Program-made: the position numbers and the translations under genes
The notes under the pieces: generated by a model
Seen by the model: only the letters and a program-made list of their open reading frames with translations
Told to the model about the DNA's origin: nothing
The model's database searches: none
Shown: in pieces, positions 23,504 through 34,627 of the stretch
How the letters are laid out: every line of letters begins with the position of its first letter
How positions within the stretch are numbered: the first letter of the stretch is position 1
Assembly: GCA_041394705.1 (NCBI GenBank)
Contig: JAWKHS010000007.1
Location: forward strand, 62,001 to 126,000
DNA: 64,000 bases
Direction of reading: 5' to 3'
Origin: Vicinamibacterales bacterium
GTDB taxonomy: Bacteria > Acidobacteriota > Vicinamibacteria > Vicinamibacterales > UBA2999

Positions 23504-24589
23504 GTGACGGGCGCCGGCCCCTCCGTCGCCGCGGTCCTGATCGCCCTTGCGGCCGCGTGGCCGGTCGGTCCCGCCGTGCCGTCCCCGGACGGCGGCCGTC
23601 TGGGACGCCGCCAGGATCCACGGGACGCGGCATCGCCGGGCGACGTCGACGTCCTCAGGGCGGTCGACGCGCTGCCGGTCGAGGTCGTGGGCCGCTTCCG
23701 CGAGCCGCTCGGATACGAACGCCTGGCGAACGGCGACGAGCTCGTCTTCGATCGCCGGGGCCACACGGTCTACGCGGTGCCCCGCGGCCGCGCCGCGGCC
23801 CGGGCGCTCGTGTCGATCGGGGGGGAGGACGGCCGCGTCATCGAACCGAGCGCGTTCGATGCGGGGCCGGACGGCACCTTCGCGGTCGCCGACGCGCCCC
23901 GGGGGCGCGAGCGCATCCAGGTCTTCCGGGCCGACGGCTCCTGGCTGAGCGGATTTCTGCTGCGGTCGCGCGCCACCCCTCGCGTCACCGTGGGCGGGCT
24001 GTCGCTGAGCGGTGTCGGCACCATGCAGTACACGGGCACCTCGCTGCTCGTGAGCCAACCGGACACGGGCGGCCTGATGGTCGAGTACGGCCTCGACGGC
24101 GCGTCGGTCCGGACGATCGGCCGCTTGCGGGCGACGGGCCACGAAGCCGACCGCGATCTCCACCTGGCCATGAACGCCGGCGTCCCGCTCAAGGATCCGC
24201 GAGGCGGCTACTGGTTCGTGTTCCTGGCTGGAGAGCCGGCCTTCTCGCGCTTCGACGCCGACGGCACCCTGGTCTTCCACCGCCGGCTCCAGGGCCGGGA
24301 GCTCGACCCCGTGCTCGAGGCACTGCCCTCGGTGTGGCCGCGCCGCACGCACGAGGGCGCCGAGATTCCGCTCGTGTCGCCCACCGTGCGGACGGCCGCG
24401 CTCGACCCCGCCGGCCGCCTGTGGATCTCGCTCGTCGTCCCCTACACGTACGTGTACGACGCCATGGGCGAGAAAATCCGAACCGTGCAGTTCCAGGCAG
24501 CGGGGCTGGCGGCGCCCAACTCGCTGTCCTTCACGTCCGACGGACGGGTGCTGGTCACTCCCGGGTGTTTCGAGTTCGACGTCCGGTAG
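23504..24589 (+). CDS. Secreted beta-propeller-like protein of unknown function
   Basis: A 361-residue protein starting at GTG 23504, 7 nt after the E1 stop. The N-terminus is a signal peptide (VAAVLIALAAAWPVGPAVPS). The rest has repeating units such as DGTFAVADAPRGRERIQVF, AFSRFDADGTLVFHRR and RLWISLVVPYTYVYDAMGEKIRTVQF. These look like NHL or six-bladed propeller blades. Similar secreted propellers are abundant in Acidobacteria, and no function can be stated. Confidence 0.65.
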   Translation: MTGAGPSVAAVLIALAAAWPVGPAVPSPDGGRLGRRQDPRDAASPGDVDVLRAVDALPVEVVGRFREPLGYERLANGDELVFDRRGHTVYAVPRGRAAARALVSIGGEDGRVIEPSAFDAGPDGTFAVADAPRGRERIQVFRADGSWLSGFLLRSRATPRVTVGGLSLSGVGTMQYTGTSLLVSQPDTGGLMVEYGLDGASVRTIGRLRATGHEADRDLHLAMNAGVPLKDPRGGYWFVFLAGEPAFSRFDADGTLVFHRRLQGRELDPVLEALPSVWPRRTHEGAEIPLVSPTVRTAALDPAGRLWISLVVPYTYVYDAMGEKIRTVQFQAAGLAAPNSLSFTSDGRVLVTPGCFEFDVR

Positions 24590-24630
24590 CGTGCGGCGCG
24601 GACGCTGTGGCCGGAGGCGCGGGCGCTCGG

Positions 24631-24636
24631 TATGAT
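24631..24636 (+). promoter_or_regulatory. -10 hexamer of the SGNH lipoprotein gene (near-leaderless)
   Basis: TATGAT ends 10 nt before ATG 24646, giving a leader of about 3 nt. No -35 match is visible. Confidence 0.5.
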
Positions 24637-24645
24637 CGAGCGCGC

Positions 24646-25659
24646 ATGGCGCGGCCAGTGATCGACCAGCACGCCCGTCGTCCGTGGGCGCGCCTGATTG
24701 CCGCCGCCGCGGCCGGCTGCCTCGCGGCCGCCTGTGGCGACGAGCCCGCGCTCCCGACGGCCCCGACAATCCAGACGTTCGTGGTCCAGTGTCCGGCCGA
24801 CGTCCTGGGACAGTCCGCGGACGGCGGCCCGGTCACGATTCGCGTGTCCGCACCGACGACGACGGGCGGCGTGCTCCCCTCCACCGTGTCCTGCGCGCCG
24901 CCGGGGCCCGCGTATCCGGTCGGCTCCACGCGCGTGTCCTGTCAGGCCACCGATGCCCGGGGCGTCCGGGCCACGTGCAGCTACGCCGTCAACGTCGCGC
25001 CGCCGCCGCTGTCGGCCACGCGGTTCCTGGCCTTCGGCGACAGCTTCACCGCCGGCGAGGTGACCACGCCGGTGGGCACGGCGCTCGGCGCCGACGGCTT
25101 CCCGAACTTCCGCCTGATCGTCGTCCCGAACGAGTCCTACCCCACGAAGCTGACGGCGCTCCTGAAGGCGCGCTACTTCACACAGGCTCAGCAGATCACG
25201 GTCACCAATTCCGGCGTGCCGGGGGAATACACGTACCTGGGCATCAAGCGGCTCCCCGGCGTCCTCGCGGCGACGGCGCCACAGGTGGTGCTGTTCCTGG
25301 AGGGCGCCAACGATCTCGAGGCGATTCCGACGCTGAAGGGCGTGGACGACGCGCTGCGCACGCTGCAGTCGATGGTCCGGATGGCGCAGGCGTCGGGCGC
25401 GAAGGTGATGATCGCCACGCTGCCGCCGGCGAAGCCGGGCTTCCGGCTGTCCCTGCCGGCGAACATCGTGCAGGCGTTCAACGACGCCCTCCGGTCCGGC
25501 GCGCCGCTCGAAGGCGCCGTCGTCGTGGATCTGCAGTCCACCATGACCGACGTCGGCACGCTCATCGGCAACGACGGGCTGCACCCGACCGAGGCGGGAT
25601 ACACGCGCATCGCCGAGTCGTTCTTCGCCGCGATCCGCGCCTCGTACGAAGGCCGCTGA
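24646..25659 (+). CDS. SGNH/GDSL-hydrolase lipoprotein with HYR domain
   Basis: A 337-residue predicted lipoprotein (lipobox LAAAC). Residues about 50-120 form an HYR (hyalin repeat) Ig-like domain, marked by YPVGSTRVSCQATDARG. The catalytic domain follows: FGDSFTAGE (nucleophile Ser), an intermediate region with the block-III motif GANDLE, and DGLHPTEAGY with the Asp-His pair. It is likely a cell-surface esterase. Its stop overlaps the ABC ATPase start by one base. Confidence 0.85.
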   Translation: MARPVIDQHARRPWARLIAAAAAGCLAAACGDEPALPTAPTIQTFVVQCPADVLGQSADGGPVTIRVSAPTTTGGVLPSTVSCAPPGPAYPVGSTRVSCQATDARGVRATCSYAVNVAPPPLSATRFLAFGDSFTAGEVTTPVGTALGADGFPNFRLIVVPNESYPTKLTALLKARYFTQAQQITVTNSGVPGEYTYLGIKRLPGVLAATAPQVVLFLEGANDLEAIPTLKGVDDALRTLQSMVRMAQASGAKVMIATLPPAKPGFRLSLPANIVQAFNDALRSGAPLEGAVVVDLQSTMTDVGTLIGNDGLHPTEAGYTRIAESFFAAIRASYEGR

Positions 25660-26561
25660 TGATCGACGCCGTGGACCTGTCCCGGCGGTTCGGCGAACGA
25701 CTGGCCATCGACGGCGCGACCTTCGCGGTGGGCGCCGGCGAGGTGCTGGCGCTGGTCGGCCCCAACGGCGCGGGGAAGACGACGCTCTTCCGGATGCTGG
25801 CGGGTCTCATCTCGCCGTCGCGCGGACGCGCCACCGTGGCGGGTCTCGCCGTGGACGCCGCGAACGGGGCGGCGGTGCGGGCGCGCGTGGGCCTCCTCAC
25901 CGAGGCCCCGGGCCTGTGGGACCGCCTCACGGTCCGGACGAACCTCCTGACCTACGCCGAGCTCCAGGGCGTCGCCCGCCCGGCGGCCGCCGTGACGCGC
26001 GTGCTCGATCGCCTGGGCCTGGCCGATCGGGCCGGCGAGGTGTCGGCCGTGCTCTCCGCCGGCCTGCGGCGACGCGTCGCCCTGGCGCGCGCCGTCCTGC
26101 ACGCGCCGCCCGTCCTCCTCCTCGACGAGCCGACCTCCGGGCTCGATCCCGCGGCCGCCCGGGACGTGCGGTCGGTGATCCGCGAACTCAGCGCCGAGGG
26201 CGTCTCGACGCTGGTCTCCACGCACAATCTGGCCGAGGCCGAAGAACTGGGCGACCGGATCGGCGTCGTCAACGGCCGCCTGCTGGCGCTCGACACGGCC
26301 GACGCCCTGCGGGCGTCGTCCGGCCCGCCGGCGATCCTGGTGGACGTCGAGGGCGAAGCCGCGGCGTGGCAGACGGCGGCCCGCGCCGTGGCCACCGCCG
26401 TGGAGGCGTCGGCGTCGAGGCTGCGGGCGACGCTCGCCCCCGGACGATCCGTGCCCGATCTGGTCGCGGCGCTCGTGGCCGCCGGTGCCCGCGTGACCGG
26501 AGTCCGCACCGAGCGTCGGGGCCTCGAGGCGGCCTACCTCGCGCTCGTGGAACACCCATGA
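25659..26561 (+). CDS. ABC transporter ATP-binding protein (exporter type)
   Basis: A 300-residue ATPase. Walker A is GPNGAGKTT near residue 34, the signature is LSAGLRRRV (Ala instead of the usual second Gly), Walker B is LLLDEPTSGLDP, and the switch His lies in VSTHNLAEAEE. The C-terminal 80 residues form the regulatory tail common in CcmA/NatA-like ATPases. It pairs with the downstream permease, overlapping it by 4 nt (ATGA). The substrate is unknown. Confidence 0.9.
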   Translation: MIDAVDLSRRFGERLAIDGATFAVGAGEVLALVGPNGAGKTTLFRMLAGLISPSRGRATVAGLAVDAANGAAVRARVGLLTEAPGLWDRLTVRTNLLTYAELQGVARPAAAVTRVLDRLGLADRAGEVSAVLSAGLRRRVALARAVLHAPPVLLLDEPTSGLDPAAARDVRSVIRELSAEGVSTLVSTHNLAEAEELGDRIGVVNGRLLALDTADALRASSGPPAILVDVEGEAAAWQTAARAVATAVEASASRLRATLAPGRSVPDLVAALVAAGARVTGVRTERRGLEAAYLALVEHP

Positions 26562-27373
26562 GGTCCGGGGCGTCGCGGCGCATCGGCGCGATCCTCCGCA
26601 AGGAGACGGCGGAGTTGCGGGCGGCCAAGGGCGTCCTGCTCGCGCCATTCGCGATGCTGCTGGTCTCGGTCGCCATCCCGCTGTTCGTCAGCACCGTCCT
26701 CCCGGCCTGGACCGGCGAGCGCCTCGACGAGGCGGCGGACGTCGTGGAACTGGCCCGAGGCGCCGAGGTGCCCGGGGGCGCGCGCCTCGACGACGCGGCC
26801 GTGGTGCAGGCGTTCCTGCTGCACCAGTTCCTGCCGCTCCTGGCGCTCGTTCCCATCGTGGGCGGCATGGCGATCGTGACGACGTCGATCGTCGGCGAGA
26901 AGCAGGCCAGGACGCTGGAGCCGCTGCTCGCCACGCCCCTGACGAGCGGAGAGCTCCTCGCGGCCAAGATCGGCGCGGCGTTCGGCGTGGCCCTGGCGCT
27001 GGGGGCGCTCGGGTTCACGACGCTCTTCGGCGCGGCGGCCGTCGCCGGCCTGCCCGGCGTCGCGGGAACACTCGTCTCGCCGCGGCCGCTCGCCCTGGTC
27101 GGACTCGTCGCTCCCGCCGCCACCCTGGTGGCGCTCACCCTCGGCGCGATCGTCTCGACACGGGCGAAGGACGCGCGCTCGGCGCAGCAGGTGGGCGTGA
27201 TCGTCGTGCTGCCCTTCGTGCTGGTGTTCCTCGCGGGCCTCGACGGCGCCGTCGCGCTCACGACGCCGGCGCTGGCCGGCGCCGCGGCGGGCCTCATCGC
27301 GGCGGCCGCTGGCCTCGGCGCGGTGGCCGTGGCGCTCTTCGACCGTGAGCGCATCCTCACCGACTGGACGTGA
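26558..27373 (+). CDS. ABC-2 type exporter permease
   Basis: A 271-residue membrane protein with six hydrophobic segments. The first is followed by a long extracytoplasmic loop (residues about 45-85), then GMAIVTTSIVGEKQARTLEPLLATPLTSGELLAAK, which is typical of ABC-2 and NatB permeases. The pair with the upstream ATPase forms a probable exporter. Its stop is 5 nt from the end of the convergent dppC-like gene. Confidence 0.87.
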   Translation: MRSGASRRIGAILRKETAELRAAKGVLLAPFAMLLVSVAIPLFVSTVLPAWTGERLDEAADVVELARGAEVPGGARLDDAAVVQAFLLHQFLPLLALVPIVGGMAIVTTSIVGEKQARTLEPLLATPLTSGELLAAKIGAAFGVALALGALGFTTLFGAAAVAGLPGVAGTLVSPRPLALVGLVAPAATLVALTLGAIVSTRAKDARSAQQVGVIVVLPFVLVFLAGLDGAVALTTPALAGAAAGLIAAAAGLGAVAVALFDRERILTDWT

Positions 27374-27387
27374 CGGGATCAGCGTCC
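27366..27387. other. Hairpin spanning both stop codons of convergent permease genes
   Basis: GGACG (27366-27370) pairs with CGTCC (27383-27387); the 12-nt loop holds both stop codons. There is no U-tract, so it is a weak candidate. Confidence 0.25.
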
Positions 27388-28209
27388 GCGGTCTCGTCGA
27401 ATCGCGTCCCGCAGCCCGTCGCCCAGCACCGAGAAGCTGAGGACGGTGGCGGTGATGGCCACGCCTGGGGCCACGGCGCCGAGCGGGGCGGTCCTGAGCA
27501 GCTCGCGGCCGCGGCTCAGCATCGCCCCCCACTCCGCGGCCGGCGGCTGGACGCCCAGGCCGAGGAACGACAGCCCCGACGCGAGCAGGATGGCGCTGCC
27601 GAGCATCACGGTCGCGTGGGCGAGTACGGCCGGCCAGCAGCCAGGCAGAACGTGACGCAGCAGCAGGTACGTCGCCGGCGCTCCGGCGGCGCGGGCGGCC
27701 AGCACGAACTCGCTCCGGACCAGCGGCTGGGCCGCGGCCCGCACGATACGCGCGAAGCTCGGGATGGCGTAGACGGCCACGGCGACGACGGTGGACGACG
27801 TCCCACGCCCCAGGATGGTGATGGCGGTGATGGCCAGCAGGAGTTCCGGCAGCGCCAGGAGGATGTCCACCAGGTGCAGCAGGGCGCGCTCGACGAGCCC
27901 GCGCCGCCACGCGGCCACGAGGCCGATCGTGCCGCCAGCCGCGAGACCGCAGGCCGTGCTGGCCATGGCGATGCCGAGCGAGACCCGCGCGCCGGCCACG
28001 AGGCGGCTGAGCGTGTCCCGGCCGAGGTGATCGGTGCCGAGCGGATGCGCCACCGAGCTCGGCAGGTAGTTGGTCGCGAGATCGACCGCCAGAGGGTCGT
28101 AGGGCGTCACCCACGGACCGAGCGCCGCCGCCAGCGCCATGACGGCGAGCACCGCCAGCGACGCGACGGCCAGGACGTCGCCTCTGATGCCGTCGAGGAG
28201 GCGCGTCAC
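27379..28209 (-). CDS. Dipeptide/oligopeptide-type ABC importer permease (DppC-like)
   Basis: A 276-residue membrane protein. An N-terminal helix is followed by HPLGTDHLGRDTLSRLVAGARVSL, a strong DppC/OppC marker. The EAA loop region is FVLAARAAGAPATYLLLRHVLP, and SGLSFLGLGVQPPAAEWGAML completes the family pattern. The start is GTG 28209, overlapping the dppB-like stop by 4 nt. Confidence 0.88.
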   Translation of the reverse strand: MTRLLDGIRGDVLAVASLAVLAVMALAAALGPWVTPYDPLAVDLATNYLPSSVAHPLGTDHLGRDTLSRLVAGARVSLGIAMASTACGLAAGGTIGLVAAWRRGLVERALLHLVDILLALPELLLAITAITILGRGTSSTVVAVAVYAIPSFARIVRAAAQPLVRSEFVLAARAAGAPATYLLLRHVLPGCWPAVLAHATVMLGSAILLASGLSFLGLGVQPPAAEWGAMLSRGRELLRTAPLGAVAPGVAITATVLSFSVLGDGLRDAIRRDRGR

Positions 28210-29132
28210 GTGCGCACCCGCGGGTCGAGGGCGCCCGCCACGACGTCGGTGATGCCGTTGACGAAGACCACCATCGTGGCCACCACCAGCACCCCGCCCT
28301 GCACCATCGGGAAGTCGCGGGCCACGACCGCGTCGGCCATCATGCGGCCCACGCCCGGCACCGCGAACACGCTCTCGACCAGGACCGTCCCGGCCAGCAG
28401 CCCGCCGACGCGCAGCCCCACGAGACTGACGACGGGGAGCATGGCGTTCCTGAGCCCGTGGACCAGGAGCACGCGGCGCCGGGGCACGCCCTTCGCGGCC
28501 GCCGCCCGCAGGAACTCCTGCCCCAGCACCTCGCGGACCGACGCCCGCGTCATCCGCGCGACGGCGCCCGCCGACTGCAGCCCGAGCGCCACCGACGGCA
28601 GCACGTAGTGCAGGGGAGAGCCGACGCCGATGGCGGGCAGCCAGCCGAGCGTCAGCGAGAAGAGCAGCATCAGCATCAGTGCGAGCCAGTACGACGGCGT
28701 GGAGGCCGAGACGAGGCTGGCGGCGCTCAGGGCGCGATCGACCAGCATCCGGCGCGAGAGCGCGGCGGCGACGCCGATCGCCAGGCCGAGACACACCGCC
28801 AGCGTCACGCCGCCCGCGGCGAGGACGATGGTGTGCGGCAGGCGATCGAGGATCTCGGCGCCGACCGGCGCACCCGTCCGGATCGATACGCCGAAGTCGC
28901 CCCGGACAGCCCGCGTCACGAACTGGAGGTACTGCTGCGGAAGCGGCCGATCGAGCCCCAGGTCGCGCCGGATGGCCTCCACCGTGGCCGGCGACGCCTC
29001 CAGTCCGGCCGCGATCACGGCCGGGTCCCCGGGAATCCAGTGGACGATGGAGAAGACGAGCACCGAGATCACGGCCAGGACGGGCAGGAGGCGGCCGAGC
29101 GCCGCGCCGACCAGGCGAAGCGCGATCGTCAT
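28206..29132 (-). CDS. Dipeptide/oligopeptide-type ABC importer permease (DppB-like)
   Basis: A 308-residue membrane protein. The N-terminal VFSIVHWIPGDPA and RRDLGLDRPLPQQYLQFV motifs are typical of DppB. The EAA loop is FLRAAAAKGVPRRRVLLVHGLRN, and ESVFAVPGVGRMMADAV is near the end. It lies 16 nt after the solute-binding protein gene. With DppC it would form the membrane channel, but no ATPase gene of the Dpp type lies in this locus. Confidence 0.9.
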   Translation of the reverse strand: MTIALRLVGAALGRLLPVLAVISVLVFSIVHWIPGDPAVIAAGLEASPATVEAIRRDLGLDRPLPQQYLQFVTRAVRGDFGVSIRTGAPVGAEILDRLPHTIVLAAGGVTLAVCLGLAIGVAAALSRRMLVDRALSAASLVSASTPSYWLALMLMLLFSLTLGWLPAIGVGSPLHYVLPSVALGLQSAGAVARMTRASVREVLGQEFLRAAAAKGVPRRRVLLVHGLRNAMLPVVSLVGLRVGGLLAGTVLVESVFAVPGVGRMMADAVVARDFPMVQGGVLVVATMVVFVNGITDVVAGALDPRVRT

Positions 29133-29148
29133 GGCGCCGGAGCGGCGG

Positions 29149-30720
29149 TCACGATCCCTGGACCGAGGCGCGCTCGAACGTCACGACGCCGAGGGGCTGA
29201 GGACGCAGATTCGCGACCGAGGCCCGCGAAGCCACGCTGTAGAGCGTGTCGAAGAGCCACACCGCGCCCGGGTCCTCCAGGTACACGATCTGCTGCGCCC
29301 GCGTGTACAGCTCCTGCCGCCTGGCGGGGTCGGTCTCGCGCATGGCGGCCTCGATGACCTCGTCGAACTCGGCGTTGGAGTAGTAGCCGTAGTTGTTCTC
29401 GTTGGTCGGGGCGGTCCTGAAGATCGGCCGCAGGCCCCAGTCGGCGTCCGCCGTCGAGGCGCCGGCGCCCATGATGAAGATCTCCTGGGGGTTCTTTTCC
29501 GGGGGCAGGCCGGCCCAGAACTGGACCATCGTCGCCCAGTCGAACACGTCGATGCTGGCGCGGATGCCCACCTTCTTCAGATCCGCGGCGACGGCTTCGG
29601 CCAGCTCCACGCCCATCGGATAGCGAGGGGTCGTGGCGATGGTGGTGGCGAAGCCGTCCGGGTAGCCGGCCTCCGTCAACAGGCGCTTCGCCCGGTCCGG
29701 GTCGTACGGGATCGGGCCCAGGTCGGTGTAGCCGCGCATGATCGGCGTGAGCGCGCTCGTCGACGGGCGGGCGAAGCTGGACACCAGGTTGTCCACGATC
29801 GCCTGCCTGTCAATCGCGTACGAGATCGCCTGCCGTACGCGCCGGTCGCCGAAGGGCTTCTTCGCCAGGTTGAAGCGGAACTGCTGGGCCCCCACCCCTG
29901 GCACCTTGTGCACGGCGATGTCCTCGCGCGCCTCGAGGCGCGGGATGTCGGTGGCCGGGATCCGGCTGATGACGTCGACGTCGCCGCTCTCGAGGGCGAG
30001 CACGCGGGCCGCCGCCTCCGGAATCGGCCGGTAGACGATCTCGCGGGTCGTGCCCTTCGGGCCCCAATACCGGTCGAACCGCTCGAGCACGATCTCCTGG
30101 TCCTTCTTCCAGCTCGCGACGCGGTAGGGCCCCGTGCCGGACACGGCGTCCGCGGAACTGCCGAACTGCTTGCCATGGGTCCGCGCCACGGCCGGGCTGA
30201 CGATGGCCGCCGACACGTGGGCCATCGTGGGCTCGAAGGCCCCGAACGGGTACTTCGTGACGATGCGCACCGTGAGCGGATCGACCACGTCGACGTGGTC
30301 GATCATGCTGAAGAGCGACAGGCGCTTGTGGTTCGCGACCGGGTCGAGCACCCGCGTGAAGTTCGCCTTCACGGCCTCGGCGTCGAACGGGGCGCCGTCG
30401 TGGAAGACGACGCCGGATCGCAGGTGGAACGTCCAGGTGACGCCGTCGGGTTCGACGGCATACCGCTCGGCCAGCCGCGGCACGATCTTCATCGAGTCGT
30501 CGAAGGCGAGCAGCGGCTCGTACACCATCATGATCACCTGGTCGGATTCGGTGTCCGTGGTGTTGTGGGGATCGAGCGTGGTGGCGTCGGCGGGCGCCGA
30601 GAACACGAGACGGTCGCGCGCAGCCGCCTCCGAGCCGGCGGGCCCGGCGGACCCGCACGCCGAGGCAATCACGCACGCCGACAGCAGAGCTGCCGCGGCA
30701 GCTCGGGGGGCTGTGGCCAT
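29149..30720 (-). CDS. Peptide/nickel-type ABC solute-binding lipoprotein (SBP family 5)
   Basis: A 523-residue periplasmic binding protein. The signal peptide ends in a lipobox, IASAC. The mature part begins with LVFSAPADATTLDPHNTTDTES and VYEPLLAFDD, then has RLAERYAVEPDGVTWTFHLRSGVVFHDG, all characteristic of family 5. The ligand could be a peptide, nickel complex or other small molecule. It leads a three-gene set with the two permeases. Confidence 0.9.
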   Translation of the reverse strand: MATAPRAAAAALLSACVIASACGSAGPAGSEAAARDRLVFSAPADATTLDPHNTTDTESDQVIMMVYEPLLAFDDSMKIVPRLAERYAVEPDGVTWTFHLRSGVVFHDGAPFDAEAVKANFTRVLDPVANHKRLSLFSMIDHVDVVDPLTVRIVTKYPFGAFEPTMAHVSAAIVSPAVARTHGKQFGSSADAVSGTGPYRVASWKKDQEIVLERFDRYWGPKGTTREIVYRPIPEAAARVLALESGDVDVISRIPATDIPRLEAREDIAVHKVPGVGAQQFRFNLAKKPFGDRRVRQAISYAIDRQAIVDNLVSSFARPSTSALTPIMRGYTDLGPIPYDPDRAKRLLTEAGYPDGFATTIATTPRYPMGVELAEAVAADLKKVGIRASIDVFDWATMVQFWAGLPPEKNPQEIFIMGAGASTADADWGLRPIFRTAPTNENNYGYYSNAEFDEVIEAAMRETDPARRQELYTRAQQIVYLEDPGAVWLFDTLYSVASRASVANLRPQPLGVVTFERASVQGS

Positions 30721-30728
30721 GGGCCGGG

Positions 30729-30734
30729 ATTATA
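30729..30734 (-). promoter_or_regulatory. -10 hexamer TATAAT of the solute-binding protein gene (leaderless)
   Basis: A perfect TATAAT on the minus strand, ending 9 nt before ATG 30720. The expected leader is about 2 nt. No -35 is clear. Confidence 0.6.
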
Positions 30735-30775
30735 GAACCGGGCCCCCCCGCGCCTCGCGCGCCGGTCCCGCGCGA

Positions 30776-30804
30776 TTGACACGACGGCCGCGCGGGCCAA
30801 GAAT
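30776..30804 (+). promoter_or_regulatory. Promoter of the fad operon
   Basis: TTGACA (30776-30781), a 17-nt spacer and AAGAAT (30799-30804). The predicted start is near 30811, inside the palindrome, so the first usable ATG is 30821 and the ATG at 30803 would be upstream of the transcript. Confidence 0.6.
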
Positions 30805-30822
30805 GAATGAACGTTCATTCAT
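30803..30822. promoter_or_regulatory. FadR-type operator, perfect 20-bp palindrome
   Basis: ATGAATGAACGTTCATTCAT is a perfect palindrome. It matches the Bacillus FadR consensus TGAATGAMTANTCATTCA at all positions except the two central bases. It covers the 3' end of the -10, the transcription start and the start codon of the TetR gene, an ideal place for repression of the regulator and the downstream fad genes. Confidence 0.82.
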
Positions 30823-31473
30823 GAAACGCGCCCTGACCGCCACCTCGCTCCGGCGCCCGCCCGATCCCCGTCCCGCGCCAGGTGACAAGCGCGACGCCAT
30901 CATGCGCGCGGCCACCCGCGTCTTCGCCCAGCACGGCTTCTTCAACGCCCAGGTGGCCGACGTCGCGCGCGCGGCGGGCGTGGCGGCCGGCACCGTCTAC
31001 CTGTATTTCCGCAGCAAGGACGACCTGCTCGTCTCGCTCTTCGAGCGGACCATGCGCGACGCCATCGCCGAGGGCCGCGCCGCCCTGGCCGGCGCGTGCG
31101 ATCCCCGCGATCGGCTCGCGCGCATCGCGCGCCTGCACCTCGAGCGCCTGGGACGCGATCGGGATCTGGCCGTGGTGTTCCAGGTGGAGCTCAGGCAGTC
31201 GACGAAGTTCATGGAGCGCTTCTCGTCGAGCTACGTGCGCGAGTACCTCGGCCTCATCCGTGAGGCCATCGAATCGGGACAATCCGCCGGGCTGTTCCGG
31301 CGCGACATCAGCGCGACGACGGCCGCCAAGATCTTCTTCGGGGCGCTCGACGAGATGGCCACCAACTGGATGCTGAGCCGGCGCCGGTATCCGCTGGAGG
31401 CGGACGCCGACACGGTGGTGGACCTCTTCCTCAACGGCGTCGGCGGCGGCCCGCAGGCACGGGGAGCGGCCGA

Positions 31474-31477
<4 letters not shown>
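30821..31477 (+). CDS. TetR-family repressor of fatty-acid degradation, FadR-like
   Basis: A 218-residue regulator. The N-terminal helix-turn-helix covers KRDAIMRAATRVFAQHGFF and VADVARAAGVAAGTVYLYFRSKDDLL. The C-terminal part is a TetR ligand domain, which in FadR proteins of Bacillus and Thermus binds long-chain acyl-CoA and releases DNA. The FadR call rests on the operator and on the downstream fadN-A-E gene order. ATG 30821 is chosen because the promoter start lies downstream of ATG 30803. It overlaps the next gene by 4 nt. Confidence 0.85.
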
Positions 31478-33771
<2,294 letters not shown>

Positions 33772-33772
33772 C

Positions 33773-34627
33773 ATGCCGCCACGCATCGTCGTCCGGGGGT
33801 CCGGCCGCCCGATCGTCCTCATTCCTGGCATCCAGGGCCGGTACGAGTGGGGCCTTCCCACGGTGGAGGCCCTGGCGCATCTTGGCCGGGTCATCACCTA
33901 CTCGCTCGCCGACGAGCCGACGAGCGCCTTCTCCTGGACCGAGGCGGCGGGGTTCGAGAACTACGTCGCCCAGCTCGACGACGTGATCGGACAGACGGCC
34001 GCGGTGCCTCCCGTTCTCGTCGGTGTGTCCTACGGCGGCCTGGTGGCCGCCGAATTCGCCTCCCGCCACCCGGAGCGCGTGGCCGGCCTCGTCGTGGCCT
34101 CGGCCCCGCCGCCGGCGTGGACCCTGCCGGACCGGGCGCTCCGCTACCTCGCCGCGCCCCGGCTGATGGCCCCGGCGTTCTGGCTCGGCGCGCCTTTCCG
34201 CATCTACCCGGAGCTCAAGTCGGCCTTCCCGGACACCCGTCGACGACTCACCTTCATGGCAGGTCAGGGCCTGCGCATCGCCGCTGCCCCGGCGTCCTCG
34301 CGCCGGATGATCCGGCGGCTGCGCTGGCTGCGCGCCGCGAAGACGACCCTGGATCACACGATCGACGTGCCCGCGCTCATCGTCGTCGGCGAGCCCGAGC
34401 TCGAACGGGTGGTGCCGCCCGACGCCACGCTCGCCTACCGGGCGTGGCTGCCTGAAGCCCGGGTCGTGACGCTCACGGGCACGGGCCACGGGGGCACGGT
34501 CACGCGCGCCGGCGAGTTCGCGGCCCACGTCGCCTCCTGGATGCAGCATCTTCCACCCGCCCGTCCCGCCGGGACGTGCCTTCCCGCAACAGCAGAGGAG
34601 TCCGTTCGTGCCGACCGAGTTTCTTAA
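33773..34627 (+). CDS. Alpha/beta hydrolase
   Basis: A 284-residue soluble hydrolase that starts one base after the fadN stop. The oxyanion region is VLIPGIQGRYEW, the nucleophile elbow is GVSYGG, and GTGHGG supplies the catalytic His. No signal peptide is visible. Within a fatty-acid operon it could be a thioesterase or a lipid esterase, but the substrate is not evident. It overlaps the next gene by 20 nt. Confidence 0.85.
   Translation: MPPRIVVRGSGRPIVLIPGIQGRYEWGLPTVEALAHLGRVITYSLADEPTSAFSWTEAAGFENYVAQLDDVIGQTAAVPPVLVGVSYGGLVAAEFASRHPERVAGLVVASAPPPAWTLPDRALRYLAAPRLMAPAFWLGAPFRIYPELKSAFPDTRRRLTFMAGQGLRIAAAPASSRRMIRRLRWLRAAKTTLDHTIDVPALIVVGEPELERVVPPDATLAYRAWLPEARVVTLTGTGHGGTVTRAGEFAAHVASWMQHLPPARPAGTCLPATAEESVRADRVS

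Noticed and set aside
30803..30820. Start of the TetR gene at ATG 30803 (adding MNERSF)
   Set aside because: The predicted transcription start is near 30811, so this ATG would be outside the transcript, and it belongs to the palindrome.
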